DNA of 64,000 nucleotides from assembly GCF_954871325.1 (NCBI RefSeq), contig NC_088775.1, forward strand, positions 78,903,561 through 78,967,560, read 5' to 3'. The DNA comes from Gordionus sp. m RMFG-2023. Taxonomy: Eukaryota > Nematomorpha > Gordioida > Chordodea > Parachordodidae. The notes beneath the pieces were generated by a model. That model did no database searches, was not told the origin of the DNA, and worked only from the letters and a program-made list of their open reading frames with translations. The position numbers and the translations under genes are program-made. Positions 44,367 to 56,329 of this stretch are shown piece after piece (within the stretch, counting starts at the first letter, position 1; every line of letters begins with the position of its first letter).

Positions 44367-44613
44367 CATTGTTCGGAGTAATCGATATCAGAAATGTCAT
44401 TCATATCACATAAGGGAACAAAAGCTAAGCCATCTATCATGACATAAAAAAGCTTAGAGTTTCATAGGTTCTGTATTGGCTTTCCAGGCCTACATTCTGA
44501 ACTTTTGGTACCTTGATACAAATTGTAAAAGCATCATCTGATTACGCTGACATTTGACATTATTTTTACGAATATATTATCGTAAGTATTTTGCGTTTTC
44601 TTAAAGTAAACAG
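44367..44613 (-). CDS. Candidate host exons (unidentified gene, minus strand)
   Basis: 44613-44570 reads VYFKKTQNTYDNIF between an acceptor (ATCACAG) and a GTAAAA donor. 44452-44367 reads LFYVMIDGLAFVPL then DMNDISDIDYSEQ before a GTAAGG donor. The phases connect (0). An alternative acceptor at 44512 opens another frame (VPKVQNVGLESQYRTYE). Base composition is richer in G+C than the flanks and the residue mix is protein-like. I do not recognise the protein. Confidence 0.35.
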
Positions 44614-44954
44614 CTGTGATAAAGATCACATTTACATCATCCTTTACCCTCCATCTTACTTTACTCAATGTCAACCCCCATATATTATTATAATATAGCA
44701 TCCTTAATAATTACCCATCACTCTTCAATTTTCGATGAAAATACTATTTTTATTTGATATTTTTAGGGGGAGAGGGGGTTTATTTTCGAGGGTTTCTCCT
44801 GTTACCAAAAATTACATATTTAACTTATTGTCAACCAATAGTATTAAAAGATGGGATTGATAAAAGATAAATTATCATTATCAAATCAATAACATATATA
44901 TTTTAATTTTTTTAGAATTTAAAAAAAAATTAATAATAGATATTTTTAGAAAAA

Positions 44955-45165
44955 TTTTTCTGCCCAGGTTTTTTATTTTTAGGCCCGGCCCGGATTTTTT
45001 AATATTACATTTAAAATTTTTATAGCTAATAATGGCGTTTTAAAATATACGCTGGTATTTTTTTAAACAAAAATTTTAGGCCGGGCCCGGGTATTTTAAA
45101 AATAATTTTTTTTAGGCCTGGCCCGGGTATATTAAAAATATGGCACGGACCAGGCCTGCAGGTTT
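44955..45165. repeat. GGCCCGG-rich interspersed repeat
   Basis: Four imperfect units of AGGCCCGGCCCGG followed by an A/T stretch. Related GGCC-rich phrases recur at 46640-46860, 47200-47230, 50486-50770 and 57580-57640. Probably arms of an old DNA element; no ends found. Confidence 0.5.
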
Positions 45166-45869
45166 CTATTATATATATACATCATTGAGTATTACATAAT
45201 ATTTTACAAAAAAAATATAAATACGGGCCAACATGGTGATTATAATATCCATTTATTTATGTTAAATATTAAATGTATTTTTTAAAATATAAATGCTTCC
45301 TTTTGTGGCAAATAAATTTTGAACGCAAATATTAGCCAAGGAACGACTACACGAACTAATTCTTATTTTTTTTTGAAATTATTTACAGCAACCATAAATT
45401 GTAATGTTTCCCGTTTTTTACAGATCCCATAAATATCAATGCTGATCCGTTTCGATGTAAGGATATTTATTTTTTAAAAAAATCATTTTTAATTTTGAAA
45501 ATAAGGCAATAAAGTTTATAATTCACATTTTCATTTAAAATATTCATTACACCTGTTTTCCAGATGTATAACATTGCACTCTCTTTTATCCATCATACAT
45601 ACCATTATCATTACCATGCACAAATTTATCTACAATCTAATAAATAATTATAATATTTATTTTCGAGTGGCATATTATTATACCTTTTTTAAATAATCCA
45701 TCAAGATCAATCAATTAATGAATTCGATATTTAGCCTTCGAACTAAAAAAAAATTTGGTCATTTGATATTTAAACACTTAAAATCAAAGAATTATTGATT
45801 TTTACTAACCAATAAAAATAAGGTGCATATAAACACAGTCGAACGTTTTAAAAAATGATGGTTCCTATG

Positions 45870-46074
45870 TAGTGATGTTAAAAGGCTAAATTAGATTTGA
45901 GCCGATTTTAAAAAATAGCTAACTCAATATTTTAGCTAAAAAAATTGCCTAAACCTCGAGATTTCGTTAATAGATGTCCAATCTGTGTGCCATATATGAC
46001 CAAAATATTCAGACTTGCATAATGTTCTTCTGCATAAAATATTGATAATCGTTTTCAGAAATCTAACAACACTA
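45870..46074. mobile_element. MITE, TAGTGTTGTTAAA family
   Basis: TAGTGATGTTAAAAGGC to TCTAACAACACTA with the family core. Flanks TTCCTATG and TTCTTACG agree at 6 of 8, an aged target duplication. Confidence 0.8.
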
Positions 46075-46375
46075 TTCTTACGAAAAACTTTTAGAAATAC
46101 TAAGTATTAATTGCTGCGTAATTTACAAAAGCAGGCCATAATTAGGTATAACTTTAGTAAATGGGAAAAACGGTTTTAAAGTTTAGATTCAAATATATGA
46201 AAAACTTGTAGATTAATATAAGTAAAAAAATTGAGAGGTAATTTATAATACTACTAGTAGATAGTCCGTCAAAAATGACGGGTAATGAAAATTTTCTTCT
46301 TTTATGCATGTTACCTGTTATTTGAATATAATACCCAATTTTTATTCTTCTTACCCCCTCATCCCTTCAGGCCAG

Positions 46376-47262
46376 GTTTAATCCATTAAAACTAAGTGCT
46401 ATGGTTTGAGTAAAAATAAATTTAAAGCATTTACTTGATAATACCAATATTATTTGTTAAATATTACTGATTACTTATACCTAATATTTACTATTAAAAA
46501 AAATCCCAGGCAAAGTCCAAAGCCATATTAATTATGAAAAATTCTTCCAAGTCCAAATCATAATAATTTTGGTAGTTTAGAACTGAAATAAAATATTTAA
46601 ATAATCATAATGAATTTAAAAATACAATCAAAATTCAGATTTTCATGGGCCTTAGTTTTTTGATCAGGTCAAGCCCAGGCCTGCAAAAAAATTTGTTTTG
46701 GGCCAATGTCTGACCTATAATTAATAATAAAGAAATTCTCAAGCGTCCAAGCTCATAATAATTTTGAAAAATTTTCCCCCAGCCCAGCCCAATATAATTT
46801 ATAAAAATATTTCCCAAGCCCAACCCAACCCATAATAATTTTAAAAATTTTCTCAAGCCTGGAGATAGGTTAATCTCTAAAAACCTTATCTATTTTTTAG
46901 TCTATTTTAACCCAGCTCACCCCAACCAAGGCCAACCCATTAAGACTAAGAGTGAATACTATTTTTTTGAATAAAAATATATTTAAATTAGATTTTACCT
47001 GAGGGCCATATAAATATTCTGTGTTAAATATTACACCTACGCCTAATATTAAAAAAATTCCCAAGCCAGGTCCTCGCACTTGGTTTTCTTAAACCCGCAA
47101 AAGACCATAATAATTTTGATAGTAGAGGAGTGAAATAATATATAAAAAGTCACAATGCATTTAAAAATACAATCAGAATATGAAAGATGCATGGGCCTTG
47201 GTTGATCAGGCCTTATGTCTGCAAAAAAAAATTCAGACCAATCTATAACCCAAAATTCAAAA
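46376..47262. repeat. Two diverged tandem copies of a unit about 545 bp long
   Basis: The series CATTAAAACTAAG ... AATACAATCAAAAT ... ATGGGCCTTAG at 46386-46655 returns as CATTAAGACTAAG ... AATACAATCAGAAT ... ATGGGCCTTGG at about 46937-47200, offset about 545 bp. Copies are strongly diverged and non-coding. Confidence 0.65.
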
Positions 47263-47475
47263 ATCTTATCTTAAAGCACCTCTATTTTAAATTTTATCCA
47301 ATATGATTTCCATCAAATTTTTAAATTTTGATATTTTCTAATACATGCTCACAGTATACATTGCAACAATTTTACCTCTTTTACTCTTAAATTTTAATAT
47401 TTATATAAAATTTATTGATAAAGTATATTTAATATCATACACACAAACTAAATAATTACCCTTCAACATCTATAT

Positions 47476-47700
47476 AATTAATATTTTAAATTTAATTATG
47501 TTCAAATTGGTGCATGCGTGAAACTTTAATATATATAAATTAATATTTTAAATTTATTTATATTCAAGTTGGTGCATGCGGTAAAGCATATGCCTTTGAA
47601 ACGGGAGGCTCTAGTTCGGTTCTCGCAGAGAGCAAAAAATTAACATTACACTATATAGTCTCCTTAAATTTAAAATTCATTAGGGAGATACGAAAACGAT
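47476..47700 (+). repeat. tRNA-like SINE with duplicated leader
   Basis: TTGGTGCATGCGGTAAAGC (A box) and TAGTTCGGTTCTCGC (B box-like) lie 40-odd bases apart at 47568-47628. The about 45 bases before the A box, ending TTGGTGCATGCG, are present twice (47476-47521, 47537-47580). A non-tRNA tail follows. Confidence 0.45.
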
Positions 47701-48178
47701 CGTGTTATGTGGAGATTATATATATTAGATTTCCAAATTATAGGTGAGAATTTTATTTGATAAAATCAACATGCAAGTGGAGTAAAATAAACACTTTGTT
47801 AATTATTTTTTTGTTCAAGCTGCTCCATTTTAATTGTATTTATGAGAATTTATTAATTAAAAGGAAAATAAACGGAGGTAACTACTATAAATCATCAAAT
47901 TATATAATATAATATTGACTGATAGAAATAAAAAATTGTGCCAATATTTAAATGATAATTTTTTCCCATACATATTTTAATTATCATTTATAAAATTTAA
48001 AAAAGGTGCACAGCGGGTGACTATTAAATATAGTAATATCATAGATAGCGCATAATATAGCAAAAATTACGAAATCAGCCCAAAATTGACAGTGCGTTAA
48101 CGTGGCCAGAAATTAATAATTTTAAATCTAGTTTATATATATATAATGGAAATTAATCAATTAAAATCCACTCTTAAC

Positions 48179-48389
48179 TGTCAAGTTGGGCATTGCAAAT
48201 CTAGGCCAACGATTTATTAATATGGAGCGAAATGTTGAAATCGCAACAGCTGTTTGCCTATATTTCAAAAGTTGTGACGATTCAGCTAGCAATTAATTTC
48301 GCGTCACTTGAGAAAATCGCACTTACAATAAAGGCAGCGTTAAGACGCCTGATCCAGTACTCGGATACGGTGTGAATTTAAAGTCGGTT
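48179..48389 (-). CDS. Candidate host exons (unidentified gene, minus strand)
   Basis: 48389-48327 reads TDFKFTPYPSTGSGVLTLPL between TTTTTTCAG and GTAAGT, the best splice pair in the region. 48257-48179 reads QTAVAISTFRSILINRWPRF then AMPNLT, with matching phase (2). The island is clearly richer in G+C than its surroundings. No family recognised. It could belong to one gene with 44367-44613 and 51204-51239. Confidence 0.4.
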
Positions 48390-49802
48390 CTGAAAAAAGT
48401 CGGGCTTATAAAATGTTTCAATGATGACGCTAATTAATCACTCGATTATCACTTAGGGAAAGAGAATAATCTTTTGATTCTTTGTTCAACCTAAAAATTA
48501 TTGACTTCACTATTTTTTTTTTATTATAATGGCCAGAATTGCCACAAGGAAAATTTAATACAAACTTAAATGTACGATGAATAAATTTATTCACTTCACG
48601 TAATTTGCATTTAATGCATCTTTATCTATTATGATATATATATTTAAAAAATTTGTAAAGAAAATATCAGTATGATTTTCTATTTTGTATATTATGCAAA
48701 AATTATTTTTTCATTTACGGGGTTGTTTATTCATATTATATAGATAGAGGAGCGAGTTTGATAATTTTGTTTTATGCTATTATACTCAATAACTAAAAAT
48801 TTTAAAGAAATCATATTCTAAATATTATATTGACTCAAATTAGCTCTTTAGGATATTCAAAATCGGCTCTTTATTTTAAAAAAACAAACAAATGGGAGAT
48901 AGTTTTTTGTATTTGTATTGTATCATCCCTGTTCAAATTCCTTATTAGATTGATTAATTTTTCTGAAACAAGGGACTAGGATATTAATATATATTTTTTT
49001 ATATATTTGGCAGACATTTAGCTTATTTAGAATTTTTGATTAAAATTCCAATTTAAGTAGTTAACCCAGGCCAATATAATACATTAAATCTATATATTTT
49101 TTATACAAAATAAATGTTATCATTTTTAAAATATTATGATTGGTCAAATTCTGCTTCAATAATAAGATCCTGGGTCATATGGTTAGAGGTAGTGGACCAT
49201 AGCCCCCGAATAGCCTGAAGATTTCTCCAAAATTTTCTAGATAAATTTTTATTGGTTTGAATTATCTTAACCTTTTTTTCTACGTATACCAAATCCAATA
49301 CTTTATATCATAAAAAGTTAAAACTCTTATTAATTCCTTATACGAAAAGATATTCGCTAATTGACGTATTTAAGCTAAATTTTATATTTATAAATCATTA
49401 ATAAAAAGATAACGATTGAAAAAAAGAAATAATTTAATTTAATTTAGGGTTAATTTTTTTAAAAGAAGATTTTCCTTAGATTTTTAATCAAATTTTAATA
49501 AATATTCCCAAATCTTTTTTGTAAAAAAATTTTTAAAAAGTCTTCATGAAAAAAAAAGTTTTATCTTTAAAAATACCTTAAATTTTATGGTCTTTAAAGT
49601 TCTTTGCTCAAAATTTTGGGAAACTTTAAAGACTTTATCTAAAACTCTGCAAACATATATTTATTTACACGAATAGATTGTCTTATTATCAATAAGTGTT
49701 ATCGGTAAAAAAAATTATGGTATATATGGTATCGGCACATTTTTGTTTTTTTCTAATATTTTGAATATCATTTTTTTTGCTAATTTTATTTTGAGCCCCT
49801 AT

Positions 49803-49822
49803 CCCCCCCCCCCCCCCCCCCC
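49803..49822 (+). repeat. Homopolymer of 20 C
   Basis: An uninterrupted run of 20 C in otherwise AT-rich DNA. Its length may be misestimated in sequencing. Confidence 0.9.
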
Positions 49823-50298
49823 ATTTCACAAACTGAATAGTATATGACGCCTTCGGTTAGAGTGGGTGCTAGGAGTTATTCGTACATACCTCTAGAGCCA
49901 TTTTAAATTTGATTACAAGGTCACTTGTATTTTTTGATTTAATAGATCAACTAATGGACCTAAGCCCAATCTTTATTAAAAGCAATGTAATAAAGCTAAA
50001 AAAAATTGTGACTAAAAATGGATTATGATAGTAATTAAAAAATTTGTTTTAATTTTATTTATAGGGGTATAATATCTAATATATATCTGACGATATTACA
50101 AAAATTATATAAAAAATAATTCGCGTATTATTTTACGGTTAGCAAAAAATTAAATATTTTAATTATAAAGAGGAAATGGTTTTTTTAAAATATAATTTTA
50201 AATAACAAATTTCCATTATAATATATTTTTTTAATTACAAATTTTGGCATCATCTGTATTTAATTTATTTTTTGTAAATATTCATCAGTGGTCTGCGG

Positions 50299-50360
50299 TA
50301 GTGTTGTCAAACTACTCGATTTGAGCCGATTTTTAAAAACGGCTAACTCAATAATGCTAA
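50299..50360. mobile_element. Truncated MITE end, TAGTGTTGTTAAA family
   Basis: TAGTGTTGTCAAACTACTCG followed by AACGGCTAACTCAATAATG; the rest of the element is missing. Confidence 0.7.
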
Positions 50361-50931
50361 ATTTTTCGTTTACGTAGTCAATAATAGGTATAATTGAGAA
50401 ATACTGTGCGAAATGATGTAATCGCGTGAAATGTTCTTGAGCGTGGTTTAAATTAAGTTGACGTTACTAGTCTATGGAATCCAAAAATTTAGGCCCGGCC
50501 TCGATTTAAGAAGTTTTTTTTTTAAATCTGGCCTGGATTTTTATTTTTTGATTATTTTTCCGGTCATCTCGAATTTTAATTTTTGATTATTTTTCCTATA
50601 CGGCCCGAAATTAAAATTTTTTTTTGTTTAAATGATTATATTTTTTGCAAAACTGCTTTAAAGAGAGAGAATATGAGCAGCAAATGAACATTATAAGATT
50701 TTCTAACGAATTATTTGATGTAATTAAAATTTATTACGTTTTCGGGCTGGATTTCTTGGCCGGGCTCTAGCGGTCTCTGGTGTTAGTATAACATATGAAG
50801 TAACACATAATATCAATTTAATGCAACTTCTGACTTACCTTATAAAAAATCAAAATGTCTCACCCAATCCCAGAAAAAAATTAAACTTTTTTTCTGACTA
50901 ACTTCCATCATGGTTCGCGTGGGGTTCTAAT

Positions 50932-51095
50932 TAGTGTTGTTAAACGGCCCGATTTTTAAAAACAGCTCAATCAGGATTTTTTAAATTTTATTTGATTCTG
51001 GAAATTTTGTTCACCGATGGCAGAAAGATTTGGATCTCTTTTTGTCAAATCTCGAGGCTTACATAATATTATTTTGGCTAAAATCTTAATCCGGC
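50932..51095. mobile_element. MITE, TAGTGTTGTTAAA family, right end missing
   Basis: Starts TAGTGTTGTTAAACGGCC and keeps the core GATGGCAGAAAGATTTGG and AAATCTCGAGGCTTACATAA, then breaks off after GGCTAAAATCTTAA. Confidence 0.75.
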
Positions 51096-51203
51096 AGTGC
51101 CAATTCTATTCTACATCCTAAATCATAAAAATAACCTTTTGCACAAGTTCCCCTTTGATACTCACATTTATTGTGTTATTCAAATCTAATCACGAACACA
51201 TAC

Positions 51204-51239
51204 CTCGTTTATTATGGCTAGCTCTAAATGGTGACCAGT
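51204..51239 (-). CDS. Candidate 36-base host exon
   Basis: TGHHLELAIINE between TTTTTCAG and GTATGT, phase 0 on both sides. Very short, so it rests on splice sites alone. Confidence 0.25.
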
Positions 51240-52847
51240 CTGAAAAATTTTCACTTGATCGAAAGGAAAAAATACGTTATCGATTAATTATATTTTTTGT
51301 TAATTAACCCATATTCTTGAAAATTTGTCAGAAATGTTTATTATTTTTTAAAAATTTTTTTTCAAATCTTCCAGACCATGCTACTTGTTTTTGATCAAAA
51401 TAAAAAGCTTAAATTATTAGCGTTCATGCATTATCAAATAACATTTTGTTAATTTCTTTTCAATTTTTTTCTCCCCCCCCCCCTTCTTATTCATTATTAT
51501 CTTTCATTTAGTACCTATTTACAATTATTTTTTTTTATTCGCGTTTGCGAAAGTGAGATTTTATGATGAAAATCGATATTTTAATGGATAAGGAAAATAG
51601 GGTGGACTATTATTTATAATAATATCCGATGACGTTTACATACATTACATTATACTTATTTATCTCGTGGATTGAATACCAAATTAATTCCCCTCCCCCA
51701 CTCTCCCCCCGAATTGTTAATGTAATTCATTATTATAAACTTATAAGATAATATAAGTTATTTAGTAACAAATTTTTTCTATAATAATATTCATAAATAA
51801 ATCATACAATTTCTATTATCTTATTCTCTTTAAATTACTGCATAAATAAAACAATTTATAAAGTGAATTAATTTGACAAAAAATAATATTAAAATATTAC
51901 AATGGGATTTTTTTTGCCTCTCTGTCTGACAAGTATATATACCCATGTAAGCGTCAATGGTGTTTTTTTCGGCAATGTGTTGTTTTTTCAATTCTAAATT
52001 TTTTGAACGCTTTTTAAATTTAAAAATCTGATTTTACTGGAAATGTATTCTCTCATGTTTGGAATATCTATCCTATGAATTTTCGACAATTTATCCATGA
52101 ACTTTTGAACTTAAAATAATTTATATTCGTTTTTCCATAAATTTTCTATATAAATTATAAATGGCCCAAAGGTTAACCCTAAAATTATTTGTAGGTATTC
52201 TAAACATGCTGGAATACATTTCCATAAATAGACCCTTAAATATAAAAATAAAACGCATTCAAAAATTGATTGGTTAAAAAAATAACACATTGCCGGAAAA
52301 AACACATTGATGCTAACATATATTTACAATTTTTCATTCAGTAAAAAATGTTTAATTAATATTATAATATATTAGGATTGATGTTAATCTAAACTAAACA
52401 AATTTCTGTTATAATCACGTGGCCTATTTAAATTCCTATTGAACGTTTTTTAAAATGTTATGCTTACAAGGTAAATTTATTTCAGACATCTCTAGCTATT
52501 ACGTTTTATTAAATTTTTTGTAATTTAGAATATTCTAAGCTTTTTTTAAGCATATTCTCACCCAGGACTATCTAATACTAATAGTAATAACAACTTCGTA
52601 TATGAAGTATAATTTTATTTATTCGTTAAATTTTTTAGTGAATATATTAAATTCGCTTTAAAAATATTAAGGCCCACTTTAATTAAATATTTTTCTTTTC
52701 TGGCATACAGATTATTTTTAAAATTGTGACAGTTTGTCTTCTTGTTTAAAATGTCCTAAAGTCAAATTAAGACAAATTTTATAAATGTTGTTAGGATTAT
52801 GCATTCAGAAGAACAAATGATATTCTAATATTGGCGTCACCGTCCTT

Positions 52848-52935
52848 TTACAAGCTCAGGGTGATAAGGTTATTGTTTTTAAAAATGATCTTTTAAAATT
52901 TTCAAGGGGCTCGAGTCCCACTTCTCATGAAGGGT
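52848..52935 (+). repeat. Possible tRNA-derived fragment
   Basis: AAGCTCAGGGTGATAAGG resembles an A box and GGGGCTCGAGTCCCAC a B box, 60-odd bases apart. Stems do not pair well. Confidence 0.3.
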
Positions 52936-53467
52936 CTAAAATCGAATTATTTATATTAGAATAGTACTATTATTCGATTCGCACAAAAATGATTCAAAAT
53001 TTACTAATTGAATACGAATGATTTTGGAGGTCTATTCCCCACCCCTCCAATACTAATATTATTCGAATACTCACACAAAAAAGGGAAAACTGTAATGAAA
53101 CTTTAAAAATAAAAAATGATTTTATTTGATGTTAGCTTTAAAATTATTTTCTCTGATAAATGAAAATTAAGGAACAGAATTAATTTTTTTCAAAATCTAA
53201 TGAGCAGTAGCAAGTTAACAAACTCCATTCTTGAACTTTAAAATGAACAAACATAAGCTTGTCTTATTAATTGTCTGTGAAATTAACAATGAGAATTATA
53301 TATACATAAATAATATTAGAATAAATTACTTAATAAAATATATTTCCTAAATTATTATTTAAAAAATAAAAAGATTATTAATAACTAGCAACTAACCCCT
53401 CAAGGAATTGGCGGTGAATTAGAAATTTGTCCCTTTCTATCAACTTTGCTTAAATTATTTGGAGCAT

Positions 53468-53729
53468 ATTTCGTCTGCCGAGTATTATAATGGGCTATGT
53501 CCATTTTTTTATAATAGTAAATTATTAGATTTAACTTAGTTTTAGGAGGGTATTTGGAAAAAAAAATATTCCATGCACACAATGTAAGAATGCAAATAAA
53601 GGATTATTTTCATATATTTTAACATTTTTATCTTGGATATATAAAAATTTAGTACTGAAGAATTTATTTATCAAAAAAATCCTATAACAAAAAGATGGAT
53701 ATAGAACATTATAATACTCGACGAACGAA
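53468..53729. repeat. Inverted pair of a short coding-like segment
   Basis: Minus strand from 53504 reads MDIAHYNTRQTK; plus strand from 53695 reads MDIEHYNTRRTN. The 35-bp DNA segments match at about 80% in opposite orientation, 190 bp apart, each preceded by an A run. They look like two 5' ends of the same repeated gene, of unknown family. Confidence 0.5.
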
Positions 53730-54218
53730 TTTTAAATTATCAATTTCATTATATCTCAAAAAAATAATCTTTTATATTACTTAATAAAATACTAAATTAT
53801 TTTTTCATTAAAATATTTTTATATTTATTTATGATCTAAAATATTTTAACTTTGCTATGTGAGGGTTTTAGCGCGCTACTTAAAAAAAATAGCGATAGCG
53901 GTAGCTCGCTACTTTCAATTTTACATAATAAATACATCTAAAAATTATTAAAATATATTTTTTATAAAATCTAAAATTATAATCCTTTTATTTAATTTAA
54001 TTTTGAAATTTAAATTTATATTTAAAAATATACATTATTGTTATATATTAGATATAAACAGTTGTTAAATAGCAATCTGTATTTAATTTATATTTCGCGC
54101 ATTCATTAAATTATATATTTTTGAAATTCCGTTATTGGTATGTCCTTGCTTTTATCTTATTTTATATTTCATTTTATATTTCATTTTACATTTTATATTA
54201 AGCATTATAAATATTGTT

Positions 54219-54413
54219 ATGTGTGAGATTGTTGAAGATATTGAAATTTCTTTGGAAAATAAGCAAAATATAGATGATCCTTTCCCAAAATTCAAGAAAT
54301 ACTTTAACCTTGAAGAAAAAATTAATACTGGATATCGGTTTCGGTGCAAGATGTGCCGCAAAATTATCTCTTCAAATCATACGAGCAGCTTTAATTTGAA
54401 AAAACATTTAAAG
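54219..54413 (+). pseudogene. hAT transposase exon 1: BED zinc finger
   Basis: Starts MCEIVEDIEI; the finger is FRCKMCRKIISS followed by FNLKKHLK (Cys-x2-Cys ... His, with the last ligand in the next exon: VHTSNY). It ends at an AAG/GTAATA donor in phase 0. Confidence 0.75.
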
Positions 54414-54617
54414 GTAATATATTAAACAAATTTAATATCAATGTGTAGGCTAATCTTTAATTTTTAAAATAAATTAAAATCAAAAACCAATCATTTTTCT
54501 TATATATTCATAAATTTTATCTAAATTATTTAAAACATTTTAAAATAGTTATTTCAATCATTTTTATGTATACTTATCTCCTACATAATTTTTATTATAA
54601 GTATTTTATAATTTTAG

Positions 54618-55271
54618 ACTGTGCACACTTCAAATTATAAAGAGATTGAAAAATATCTCAAAAGTTTTGGGGTAATGGAAGTAGATAAACCCACTTCCAA
54701 ATCAAATTTAATACAAACAAAATTAACCAATTTGGATTCATCAACACCTGGTGTATCCTAAAAATGCTGACAAAGTCATTATGAACTTTATAATAGATAC
54801 AGTTCAACCATTATCCTTGGTGGATAATGATTCTTTTATAAAGATGATAAACACTTTTTCTCCACGGACCAAGATCATCCTAGTTTCAAGTTAAATTGGC
54901 CATACATTAATTTTACTGAATCTAAAGGGCAACTTGATAGGCTGATGGTAACGTTAAAAAATGGCATGCCTAACCACGATACTATAGCAAGATCGAAACC
55001 GCAACCTTCCATAGACGATTTTTTTGAAATAAATAATAATAATATTATTGAACCTCTAGATGCTTTTTTTAAATCTAAAAATACTAATTTAAATATTTTT
55101 GATGATTTTTTTCATATAAAGAGTTTGTTTATTAAATTTAATACTGCGTTGCCCTCAAGTGCTAGTGTTGAACGATTATTTAGTATGGCAAAGCTTATTT
55201 CTGATCGTCGCTCTAGACTTGGGGATGACAGTACCGAAATGTTATTATTATTAAAGTGCAATAATAAATAA
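54618..55271 (+). pseudogene. hAT transposase exon 2: core remnant and C-terminal domain
   Basis: It opens TVHTSNYKEIEKYL and runs to a stop near 54762. In another frame FIIDTVQPLSLVDNDSF is the hAT core entry motif. A deletion then leads to 54945-55271, where FNTALPSSASVERLFSMAKL and SDRRSRLGDD form the dimerisation domain. At least one frameshift and one large deletion. Confidence 0.8.
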
Positions 55272-55793
55272 ATTATATATATATATGTAACAAATTATAG
55301 TCATGTTTTTATATCAATATTTTATTTGTGGAAATAAAGTTACGTAAAAAAAAATCAAAGTAGCTAATAGCGCGCTACTCATTTGAAAACGATAGCGGTA
55401 GCGATAGCGCGCTACTTTTAAAAGTAGCGTTTAACAACACTGGGTTTTATAGGGCAATAAAAAGATCCAAAATTATATAAGGCAACGCAACACCTTCACC
55501 TTATCGAGATCAAATTTATTTTAGACTATAAATTATAGACACAAATGTTTAGATGGAAATATTGCTTGAAAGATTTTTTTTTTGAGATATAAAATTGATA
55601 TCTTAAAACATGATTTACAAATAATGTGCAACGGAATCCAAATCACCTCTAATCCAGAATATTAGCACATTTCTTATTTATTCGTAATAAAATAAAGCAT
55701 ATTTCTGATTTATCCGCATCAAATAAAGGGAAAATTTCCAATTCACCCGCTATTTTTTGACAGGTATCTGATAGTTTAAAATAGTTATTGCAG

Positions 55794-56328
55794 AGAGATG
55801 GTAAGGCTATAAAAGTAATATTGGACGAATTTTTGAAGTTGATGAGAGTAAAAGGAATGGCATACTCCCAATTAATTCGACCCGCAGAATTTATATTTAA
55901 TGCTTTATATATTTCAGAGACCTAGTCTCGACCAAACCGGTGAGGAGGTAAAAATATTGCAAAAAAATAAACTCAGGCTGGGTCATTTATAAATTTTGTT
56001 ATTTCTCAATTTTTTTAATAAAAAATAAACAACATGGATGTTTAATAAATCTGCGATTAAATATTTTTTATTTGTAAAATTTCGCCATATTTTATAAGAA
56101 AATCGTTTAATATTTAAATTTGGTCTCATTTTTTTTATTTAATATCGGTCTCACGATCTTTTATCTTCGCTACTCGGGAGACTTTAAATGTCAAAGTTTT
56201 ACTTCTTAAAATTAATAAGATCAAAAATAGTAAAATGGATCAAATTTATATTTACCACAAATAATAATGGCACACTTGAATACGATACGATAGCTAATGT
56301 GGACGATGGACATAGTCTGTCTGATTGA
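55794..56328 (+). CDS. Candidate 3' exons of an unidentified host gene (plus strand)
   Basis: 55794-55847 reads RDGKAIKVILDEFLKLMR between TTATTGCAG and GTAAAA. 55918-55947 reads RPSLDQTGEE between ATATTTCAG and GTAAAA; both are phase 0. 56231-56328 reads KWIKFIFTTNNNGTLEYD then TIANVDDGHSLSD and a TGA. The last needs phase 1, so one exon between is missing from the model. Alternatively the first frame reads through to a TAG at 55923. Residue composition is unlike the F/K/N/Y-rich noise frames around it. Confidence 0.35.
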
Positions 56329-56329
56329 T

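Larger units (their letters stand above)
53857..55442 (+). mobile_element. hAT transposon lacking its catalytic core
   Basis: The right end reads inward CAGTGTTGTTAAACGCTAC and continues with GCGCGCTATCGCTACCGC. The left end is a diverged version of the same (TAGCGCGCTACTT, AGCGATAGCGGTAGC). Inside are a BED-finger exon, an intron (54414-54617), a second exon with the start of the hAT core and, directly after, the C-terminal dimerisation domain. Most of the RNase H-like domain is deleted. Confidence 0.85.

Noticed and set aside
49150-49240. Minus-strand exon reading AIRGLWSTTSNHM
   Set aside because: The frame runs into a stop with no donor; the sequence looks like a repeat end.
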